A stretch of 8,895 nt of DNA, from assembly GCA_038228615.1 (NCBI GenBank), contig JBBRPC010000157.1, positions 1 to 8,895 on the forward strand, written 5' to 3'. The translations under genes and the position numbers were made by a program. Each line of letters opens with the position of its first letter. The first letter of the stretch is position 1. The DNA comes from F1-120-MAGs023 sp038228615 (GTDB lineage Bacteria > Actinomycetota > Acidimicrobiia > IMCC26256 > PALSA-610). The notes below the pieces were generated by a model. The model did no database searches and had not been told where the DNA came from. It saw nothing but the letters and a program-made list of their open reading frames with translations. This document shows, in pieces, positions 1-4,898 of this stretch.

Positions 1-12
1 CGCGGTGCCGGC

Positions 13-1284
13 ATGACCACGACGGAAAAGTCACCAGCCTCGGAAGCGACAACGGAGCGCTCCGGCTCGTCGGAACTGCGCGCGTCGGTGCGACCTCAGC
101 CGAGCCACGTTCGTTTCGGCGATGTGTTTGGCGTCGGGAGCGTCGGGATCCGCACGCGCCGCATGCGCACGGCGCTGACCGCGATTGGTGTTGCAATCGG
201 AATCGCCGCATTGGTCGCTGTGATGGGAATTTCAGCGTCGAGTCGCGCCGATCTTGTCGCCAAACTCAACGCGCTCGGGACAAACCGTCTCGAAGTTCAG
301 GCTGGCTCGTCGTTTACGCCAGGGGGAACGGCCGCGCTAGGCGATAACGCAATCCCGATGATCCGCCGCATCGGCGCCGTCACGGCTGCGAGCGGCATCA
401 CAACGGTGACGGCATCGGTGCGCCGATCCGATTTCGTCGACGCGACCGTGACAAATGGCATCAGCATCAGTGCGACCGACTCGTTTTTTCCGCAAGCGAC
501 TGGCGCAACACTCGCTTCCGGCCACTTCCTCGACACGGCAGACGAAAACTTTCCAGCCATCGTCCTCGGCGCCACGGCAGCGCAACGCCTCGGCATCGAG
601 GACCTCCGACAGTCACCGCGAACCTATGTCAACGGCAACTGGTTCGATGTTGTTGGCATATTGAATCCAATCGCGATTTTGCCGAATCTCGACTCTGGCG
701 CGTTCATTGGTTACCCGGTCGCCGAGAAGCTGTTCGCAACGCCTGCCGCTCCTGCGACGGTGTTTGTGGTGACAGATCCGGCGCAACTCGATGCGGTGCG
801 TGGTGTTCTTGGTGCGACCGCGAATCCAGAGTCGCCAGGAGAGGTCTCGGTGTCTCGACCATCCGACGTCATCGCTGCCAAACAAGCTGCCGACTCGTCG
901 CTCACGGCGTTGCTCCTCGGTCTCGGTGGAATTGCCTTGATCGTTGGTGGCATCGGGATCGCGAACGTCATGGTGATTTCAGTGTTGGAACGTCGAACTG
1001 AAATCGGCGTGCGTCGGGCACTCGGCGCAACAAAGCGACACATCCGTCTGCAATTCGTTGTTGAAGCCGTGCTGCTGTCGCTCCTCGGCGGAGTCATTGG
1101 CGTTGCCCTCGGGATTGGTATCACGGTCGGGTATGCGAAGGTACAAGACATCGTGCTTTCGATTCCCGCACTGTCGCTGGCTGCTGGGATTGGTGCTGCG
1201 CTTCTCGTTGGTGCGCTCGCCGGATTGTCTCCCGCCGCGCGCGCTGCCCGGTTGGCGCCGGCCGACGCGATCCGCCCTGCATAG
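13..1284 (+). CDS. MacB/FtsX-type ABC transporter permease
   Basis: Integral-membrane subunit of an ABC exporter of the MacB/LolCE/FtsX superfamily. It would work with a separate ATPase, presumably encoded just upstream of the window. The 423 residues show the family layout: one N-terminal membrane helix (about residues 54-74) after a polar cytoplasmic extension, a large extracytoplasmic MacB-like periplasmic core domain (about 80-290), then three C-terminal helices (about 297-325, 350-375, 387-407). The family signature after the second helix is clear (ERRTEIGVRRALGA, from about residue 326), as is the terminal ARLAPADAIRP motif. The ATG at 13 overlaps a TGA at 14-16 in another frame as ATGA. 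This fits translational coupling to an upstream gene ending there, but only four codons of that frame are visible and the ORF is open to the window edge, so an earlier start cannot be excluded. The substrate cannot be told from sequence; macrolides, lipoproteins and peptides are all known in the superfamily. Confidence 0.9.
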   Translation: MTTTEKSPASEATTERSGSSELRASVRPQPSHVRFGDVFGVGSVGIRTRRMRTALTAIGVAIGIAALVAVMGISASSRADLVAKLNALGTNRLEVQAGSSFTPGGTAALGDNAIPMIRRIGAVTAASGITTVTASVRRSDFVDATVTNGISISATDSFFPQATGATLASGHFLDTADENFPAIVLGATAAQRLGIEDLRQSPRTYVNGNWFDVVGILNPIAILPNLDSGAFIGYPVAEKLFATPAAPATVFVVTDPAQLDAVRGVLGATANPESPGEVSVSRPSDVIAAKQAADSSLTALLLGLGGIALIVGGIGIANVMVISVLERRTEIGVRRALGATKRHIRLQFVVEAVLLSLLGGVIGVALGIGITVGYAKVQDIVLSIPALSLAAGIGAALLVGALAGLSPAARAARLAPADAIRPA

Positions 1285-1287
1285 CGC

Positions 1288-1758
1288 TTAGTTCACAGTG
1301 ATGCTGAACACTGGGTATCCGTGCGCGATTGCGCCAATCTCTGCGTCGGAGGCGTCGGGGCCGACCCCGTCGAAGAACACTCCAACTTCCGACTTCCAAA
1401 TTCGCAGGTAGGTCCGCAAGATCTCAGTCTTGGCATCGTCGGCAAGTTCAGTCGCGGCAAAGTTTTCCACACGGCGACCCACGCGGAGCTCACCCGTTCT
1501 CGAGGCGCGTAAATTGCGAACCCATTGGGTCGTCCCGCGTGGCGCAACTAGGTAGCGATTGTCGCCGATTGTCAGTGGATTCACCGGCACGGTTCGCATA
1601 ATGCCTGAGGAGCGTCCTTGTACTCGCAGCTCACTTGACCCGCGAACGCTCAGGCCGCGGCGCGCGAGCCAGGCCACAAAGCGATTGAAGATGTTGCGTG
1701 TAAACCATCCGGGTTCGATATAGCGGAACATTGCTGCTGTGGGTTCGGTAGTTGTCAT
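1288..1758 (-). CDS. Deazaflavin (F420)-dependent nitroreductase-family oxidoreductase
   Basis: A 156-residue protein of the DDN/DUF385 family of small split-barrel proteins, whose members bind F420H2 and reduce nitro-compounds, quinones or other acceptors. The family pattern is visible: an amphipathic N-terminal segment (WFTRNIFNRFVAWLARRG), then LRVQGRSSGIMRTVPVNPL, a strand reading NRYLVAPRG, and TTQWVRNLRAS, which corresponds to the usual W..NL.A signature, followed by the LRVGRRV strand. The ATG at 1758 is preferred. The open frame extends to 1800, but that extension crosses the operator and the -35 box. A TTGACA/CACACT promoter puts transcription start at or within a base or so of this ATG, so the message would be leaderless. 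It is divergent from a TetR gene, a common pairing for such enzymes in actinobacteria, and is probably controlled by it. The substrate is unknown. The 3' end lies 3 bp from that of the converging permease gene. Confidence 0.85.
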   Translation of the reverse strand: MTTTEPTAAMFRYIEPGWFTRNIFNRFVAWLARRGLSVRGSSELRVQGRSSGIMRTVPVNPLTIGDNRYLVAPRGTTQWVRNLRASRTGELRVGRRVENFAATELADDAKTEILRTYLRIWKSEVGVFFDGVGPDASDAEIGAIAHGYPVFSITVN

Positions 1759-1765
1759 GCAACGA

Positions 1766-1794
1766 AGTGTGACCCGGTCGTCTCGAAATGTCAA
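1766..1794 (-). promoter_or_regulatory. Promoter of the F420-dependent oxidoreductase gene
   Basis: On the minus strand a perfect -35 box TTGACA (1794 down to 1789) is followed after exactly 17 bp by CACACT (1771 down to 1766), which keeps the second-position A and last-position T of a -10 box. Transcription would begin around 1759-1758, at the ATG itself, giving a leaderless message. The -35 box lies inside an operator-like repeat, so repressor binding would block polymerase. Confidence 0.6.
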
Positions 1795-1830
1795 GAGCAT
1801 TGCTCTCGTTTTATATCAATGCTCTTGATA
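1789..1830. promoter_or_regulatory. Paired TetR-type operator (inverted repeat)
   Basis: A perfect 12-bp inverted repeat (TCAAGAGCATTG at 1791-1802, CAATGCTCTTGA at 1817-1828) is separated by 14 bp. Seen another way, there are two copies of a 17-bp site in opposite orientation, 1789-1805 and 1814-1830, identical at 14 of 17 positions with centres 25 bp apart. The right copy is itself palindromic (TATCAA-N5-TTGATA), the size expected for a TetR dimer. The left copy also carries an overlapping 6-bp palindrome, AGAGCA-T-TGCTCT (1794-1806). Each copy contains the -35 box of one divergent promoter. Binding by the neighbouring TetR protein is inferred from position. Confidence 0.7.
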
Positions 1831-1853
1831 AAGTCGTGTGCTCTGACTATGAT
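1825..1853 (+). promoter_or_regulatory. Promoter of the TetR gene
   Basis: The -35 box TTGATA (1825-1830) and the -10 box TATGAT (1848-1853) are 17 bp apart, each one base from the consensus. The expected start of transcription is about 1860, on top of the start codons of the TetR gene. The -35 box is the right half of the palindromic operator copy, which predicts autorepression. Confidence 0.7.
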
Positions 1854-1856
1854 TGC

Positions 1857-2594
1857 ATGGTGGCGATGACACTGGATGCACCGCGTACGGCGCGTGCGCG
1901 CGCACGGGCCGAACTCACCGACGAGATCAAAACGGTTGGACGTCGGCATTTGGCGGAACACGGCTCGTCGGCGCTGTCACTTCGGGCCGTCGCGCGCGAT
2001 CTCGGGATGGTCTCATCGGCCGTGTACCGATATTTCCCGAGCCGCGACGACCTCCTCACCGCCTTGATCGTCGATGCGTACGCTGCCGTTGGTGACGCGG
2101 CGGAAACGGCGGCGTCGAAGGCCCGAGGCGGGTTCGTTTCGCGGTGGCTTGCTGTTTGCGAAGCCGTGCGCGTTTGGGCCCTTGCTGATCCTCATCTCTA
2201 TGCACTGATTTATGGAAGCCCCGTCCCTGGTTACGTTGCCCCGCCCGACACCATCGATCCCGCGGCGAGGGTGCCATTGGTGCTGCTGAGGTTGCTTGCC
2301 GACGGAGTGGCGAATGGCGAAATTGTTTGCGACGACGCGTTGGCACGAGCTGTCCCGCGTCCAGTGCACGCCGACTTCGTCGGATTGCGCGACATGAGTG
2401 GCTGTGAAATTCCTGATGCGGTGCTGTCTCGCGGCTTGCTGGCATGGGCGCAATTGTTGGGGAACCTCAGTCTTGAAATGTTCGGACATCTGCACAACGT
2501 GATTCACGACTACGACGCGTTCTTTCGCCTCCAAATACGTCACGGTGGCGACGTTGTCGTTGGACGGCTCTCGACCACATACCCCCGGACGTGA
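1857..2594 (+). CDS. TetR-family transcriptional regulator
   Basis: A 245-residue one-component repressor. The N-terminal TetR DNA-binding domain (about residues 20-70) is unmistakable: the helix-turn-helix segment SLRAVARDLGMVSSAVYRYF is followed by PSRDDLLTAL. The C-terminal half (LADPHLYALIYGSPVPGY, then the PAARVPLVLLRLLADG helix) resembles the TetR C-terminal ligand-binding domain known as WHG/TetR_C_33; the ligand is unknown. An open frame reaches back to 1788, but that part holds the operator and promoter, so a start at 1857 is chosen. The predicted transcript begins near 1860, so a leaderless GTG at 1860 or the ATG at 1866 are real alternatives, and no Shine-Dalgarno sequence is seen. 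It probably represses itself and the divergent oxidoreductase through the operator at 1789-1830. Its TGA overlaps the ATG of the next gene (TGATG), so the two are likely co-translated. Confidence 0.9.
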   Translation: MVAMTLDAPRTARARARAELTDEIKTVGRRHLAEHGSSALSLRAVARDLGMVSSAVYRYFPSRDDLLTALIVDAYAAVGDAAETAASKARGGFVSRWLAVCEAVRVWALADPHLYALIYGSPVPGYVAPPDTIDPAARVPLVLLRLLADGVANGEIVCDDALARAVPRPVHADFVGLRDMSGCEIPDAVLSRGLLAWAQLLGNLSLEMFGHLHNVIHDYDAFFRLQIRHGGDVVVGRLSTTYPRT

Positions 2595-4072
2595 TGGGCG
2601 AGGGGCCAGGCGTTATCGAGACGCATATCTCGACGCTCTTTTTCGACGGAGACCGCGTGTACAAGCGCAAGAAGCCCGTGAGCAATGGATTCGTCGATTT
2701 CGTCACGGTCGAATCGCGCCGCGTTGCATGTCATCGCGAGGTTGAACTCAATCGGCGACTTGCCCCAGATATCTATCTTGGCGTTGCTGATGTTGTGATG
2801 GATGGCTTGCCGATCGAGCATTTCGTAGTCATGAAGAGGCTTGCAGATACGCAACGCCTCAGTGCGCTGTTGGATACCCCGGGCGCGATTGTTCGGATCG
2901 AAAACATCGCAGACTTGATCGCCAGATTTCATCGAACCGCGAGGTCGGGGCCGGACATCGACGCGGCAACTGACTACGACGCGATTGAGCGACTCTGGGA
3001 GGACGGAATTGCGCAGCTCGCGCCGTTTGTCGGTGCTGTCATTAGCGAACGTGATGCTGAGCATTTGGCATTGCTGGCGCGCGAGTACGTGCGCGGCCGA
3101 CGTGAGATGTTCGAGCGTCGGGTGGCGGACGGACGAGCGCGCGATGGCCACGGAGATCTGCAATGCGACGACATCTTTTGTCTCGAAGATGGCCCGCGTG
3201 TACTCGACTGTCTCGAATTCGATGACCGGCTTCGATTCGGAGACGTCCTGAATGATGTTGCCTTTCTCGCGATGGATCTCGAACGTCTCGGTCATGCTGA
3301 TCTCGCAACGGCGTTCCTTGCGCGTTACCGAGAGTCGACAGGTGACCATTGGCCGTGTTCTTTGGAACACCAATACATCGCGTATCGAGCGCATGTTCGT
3401 TCGAAGGTCGCTTGTCTGCGTCACGACCAAGGTGATGTCAACGCTGCAGAGATCGCGCGGGACCTCCATGCCCTTGCAGTCGCGCATCTCGAACAAGGCC
3501 GTGTGCGGCTCGTGATCGTGGGTGGAGCGCCGGGTACTGGGAAGTCATCGGTGGCACGGCGGCTAGCGAACGATCTCGGTGCGAGGCTGCTGTCGTCTGA
3601 TGTAGTGCGCGATGAACTGTTTCCGAGGCAAACGATTGGTTCCACCGTCGCTCTGCATGGTGGACGATATGCGCGCCGAAATGTTGACGCTGTGTACGAC
3701 GAACTCGAAACGCGGGCGGCGTCGGCGTTGCGTCAAGGGGAATCGGTTGTTCTCGACGCATCGTGGCTCGACCCCACAAAACGCAGCCGAGCTCGGTTGC
3801 TTGCCGGACGTGTTTCGGCGCCGATATTGGAGTTGCGATGTGTGTGTTCGGTCGCCACAAGCGAAGCGCGGATTCGCCGCCGCCTCGAGTTTGCAAACGA
3901 TGCATCTGAGGCGACGGTCGAGATTGCCCGTGGGATGACCGCCCAGTCCGCGGAATGGCCAGAGGCACGTGACCTTGACACCGAGGCGCCCCTCGCTTCG
4001 GCGGTGCGCCGTGCGATGGATTTCGTTGTCAACGCTGATCGTGATGTGGGGGTTGGGTCCATCGACGCTTGA
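2594..4072 (+). CDS. Bifunctional APH-like kinase / P-loop ATPase (Rv2004c-like)
   Basis: A 492-residue two-domain protein. Residues about 10-300 are an aminoglycoside-phosphotransferase/choline-kinase-like fold (COG2187 type), with the catalytic loop GHGDLQCDDIF (H186, D188) and the metal-binding region LDCLEFDDRLRFGDVLNDVAFLAMDLE. Residues about 305-490 are an AAA/gluconate-kinase-like P-loop domain (COG0645 type), with Walker A GAPGTGKS (K317) and a probable LLSSDVVRDEL substrate segment. Length and domain order match mycobacterial Rv2004c, a member of the DosR dormancy regulon whose biochemical role is not settled. In the catalytic loop the Asn usually found five residues after the Asp is an Asp (D193), possibly a subfamily trait. 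The ATG at 2594 overlaps the TetR stop as TGATG; a GTG at 2591 is an in-frame alternative. Substrate unknown; an antibiotic-resistance role should not be assumed. Confidence 0.85.
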   Translation: MGEGPGVIETHISTLFFDGDRVYKRKKPVSNGFVDFVTVESRRVACHREVELNRRLAPDIYLGVADVVMDGLPIEHFVVMKRLADTQRLSALLDTPGAIVRIENIADLIARFHRTARSGPDIDAATDYDAIERLWEDGIAQLAPFVGAVISERDAEHLALLAREYVRGRREMFERRVADGRARDGHGDLQCDDIFCLEDGPRVLDCLEFDDRLRFGDVLNDVAFLAMDLERLGHADLATAFLARYRESTGDHWPCSLEHQYIAYRAHVRSKVACLRHDQGDVNAAEIARDLHALAVAHLEQGRVRLVIVGGAPGTGKSSVARRLANDLGARLLSSDVVRDELFPRQTIGSTVALHGGRYARRNVDAVYDELETRAASALRQGESVVLDASWLDPTKRSRARLLAGRVSAPILELRCVCSVATSEARIRRRLEFANDASEATVEIARGMTAQSAEWPEARDLDTEAPLASAVRRAMDFVVNADRDVGVGSIDA

Positions 4073-4076
4073 CCAA

Positions 4077-4090
4077 GGGTCATAGGGCCC
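4077..4090. promoter_or_regulatory. DosR-like palindrome upstream of the electron-transfer operon
   Basis: GGGTC-ATAG-GGCCC fits the core GGGnC-N4-GnCCC of the mycobacterial DosR site; read on the minus strand it matches 10 of 14 positions of GGGACTWWAGTCCC. Its centre (4083.5) is about 42 bp upstream of a transcription start predicted from a TACGTT -10 box, a position typical of an activator touching polymerase. No DosR-like regulator is in the window, so the assignment is a hypothesis. Confidence 0.35.
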
Positions 4091-4113
4091 TACTGGCATT
4101 CGTTGGCCATCTG

Positions 4114-4119
4114 TACGTT
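4114..4119 (+). promoter_or_regulatory. Possible -10 box of the electron-transfer operon
   Basis: TACGTT has the TAnnnT form of a -10 box and lies 17 bp after TACTGG (4091-4096), which is not a recognisable -35 box. A weak -35 next to a well-placed palindrome suggests an activator-dependent promoter. Transcription would start near 4126, just before a small hairpin (GTGGC-N6-GCCAC, 4127-4142). The evidence is a short motif plus position only. Confidence 0.3.
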
Positions 4120-4151
4120 GGATCTTGTGGCAAAAGGGCCACGACGGATGC

Positions 4152-4157
4152 GAGGGA
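4152..4157 (+). promoter_or_regulatory. Ribosome binding site deciding the cupredoxin start
   Basis: GAGGGA lies four bases before the ATG at 4162. It favours that start over the upstream in-frame ATG at 4069, which would put a non-signal-like segment in front of the lipoprotein signal and would overlap the preceding gene, and over the ATG at 4180, which has no such site. Confidence 0.6.
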
Positions 4158-4161
4158 CACC

Positions 4162-4668
4162 ATGCGAACCACCCGGATTATGCGAACAGCGACCGCGTTG
4201 GCGATGACCATCATTGCCGCCGGAGCCTGTGGATCGAGTTCAACGAAGAGTGCGAGCCCAACGACGGGCAGCGGCACAACGGGCGGTGGTCTAACCATCC
4301 CGACTTCTGGCGGAGGTACAACCGTCGACGTGGTGCTCAACGACATGATGGGCACGAAAGGAATGATGTCGCTGAAGGCGACGCCCCTCACAGTCAAAGC
4401 CGGAGCTATCACGTTTTCGGCCAAGAACACTGGCACCATCAAACACGAAATGATTGTCCTGTCGACCACGACCTCCGGCGCCGACCTCGTGCCTGGTGCA
4501 GACGGCAAGGTGAGCGAAGCGACCAACGTCGGCGAAGTCGGCGATGTTGAGGTCGGCAAGACCGAAACGAAGACGATCACGTTGAAAGCAGGCAAGTACA
4601 TCCTTGCCTGCAATATCAAAGATCACTACAAGTTGAAGATGTGGGTCGACCTCACGGTCACTTCATGA
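4162..4668 (+). CDS. Cupredoxin-domain (type-1 copper) lipoprotein
   Basis: A 168-residue exported copper protein, likely an electron carrier on the outer face of the membrane. The N-terminus is a lipoprotein signal peptide: basic start, hydrophobic stretch ALAMTIIAAGA, then Cys23 in AGACGSSS. An atypical A at -3 of the lipobox slightly weakens the call. A Ser/Thr/Gly-rich linker runs from about residue 24 to 54. The rest is a plastocyanin/azurin-like domain with all four expected type-1 copper ligands: His95 (IKHEM) and the C-terminal loop C150-x4-H155-x4-M160. It opens an operon with flavoprotein, cytochrome b, Rieske and cytochrome c genes, so it may accept electrons from that complex and pass them to a terminal reductase. 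Its TGA overlaps the next ATG as ATGA. Specific names such as sulfocyanin, auracyanin or plastocyanin cannot be justified from sequence alone. Confidence 0.85.
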   Translation: MRTTRIMRTATALAMTIIAAGACGSSSTKSASPTTGSGTTGGGLTIPTSGGGTTVDVVLNDMMGTKGMMSLKATPLTVKAGAITFSAKNTGTIKHEMIVLSTTTSGADLVPGADGKVSEATNVGEVGDVEVGKTETKTITLKAGKYILACNIKDHYKLKMWVDLTVTS

Positions 4669-4898
4669 GTGACGAGCAACCGCACGCACGATTTGGCTGG
4701 TTCAGCGCCGTCGGCCGCAGCATTCTTGTTGCGGTCGTCGGTGTTGGCTTCGCGGTCGTAGTTCCGAATCTGATATTGACGAGCTTGACGTCGACATCTC
4801 GGAGCACGCGGGTCGGCCTTGCCGTCGCGTGCTTCGCCGTCAGCATGGCGTGCATCGCCGTAGCATTGCGACGCCTCCAAGCCCGGCGTTGGCTATGA
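4665..4898 (+). CDS. Small two-helix membrane protein, function unknown
   Basis: A 77-residue protein I do not recognise. A polar N-terminus (MSDEQPHARFGW) is followed by two hydrophobic helices (about residues 18-40 and 50-68) joined by a Ser/Thr-rich loop, and it ends in a basic tail (RRLQARRWL). By the positive-inside rule the tail is cytoplasmic, so both ends would be inside. It is real by context: its ATG overlaps the cupredoxin stop as ATGA, and its own stop overlaps the flavoprotein ATG as ATGA, so all three are translationally coupled. There are no cysteines or histidines placed to bind a cofactor. A structural or anchoring subunit linking the cytosolic flavoprotein to the membrane cytochrome b is a reasonable guess, not shown by sequence. 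Confidence 0.75.
   Translation: MSDEQPHARFGWFSAVGRSILVAVVGVGFAVVVPNLILTSLTSTSRSTRVGLAVACFAVSMACIAVALRRLQARRWL

Noticed and set aside
2..16. Tail of an upstream gene ending at TGA 14-16
   Set aside because: The ATGA overlap with the permease start is suggestive, but only four codons are visible, too few to annotate as a gene.
1338..1368. GGGG-N4-CCCC hairpin near the 3' end of the oxidoreductase gene as a shared terminator
   Set aside because: The stem is short, inside the coding region, and lacks a T-run on either strand. GC-rich coding DNA makes such pairs often.
1759..1856. N-terminal extensions of the oxidoreductase (to 1800) and TetR protein (from 1788)
   Set aside because: Both extensions would run through the operator and promoter boxes, and the two frames would overlap each other. 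The extra residues do not look like family N-termini.
2540..3496. 318-codon open frame on the minus strand
   Set aside because: It lies wholly antisense to the kinase/ATPase gene, whose motifs (HGDL, LDCLEFDD) are clear. The antisense translation has no recognisable domain and no ribosome binding site or operon logic.
2594..4072. Aminoglycoside-resistance phosphotransferase
   Set aside because: The APH-like half belongs to a two-domain family with a P-loop C-terminus (Rv2004c-like) and there is no resistance-gene context; the fold alone does not support a resistance role.
4084..4091. AGGGCCCT palindrome as a terminator of the kinase gene
   Set aside because: There is no loop and no following T-run. 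It is better explained as half of the GGGnC-N4-GnCCC site.
4127..4142. GTGGC-N6-GCCAC hairpin as terminator or riboswitch
   Set aside because: The stem is five base pairs with no T-tract and no conserved aptamer features. At most it is a small 5'-leader hairpin.
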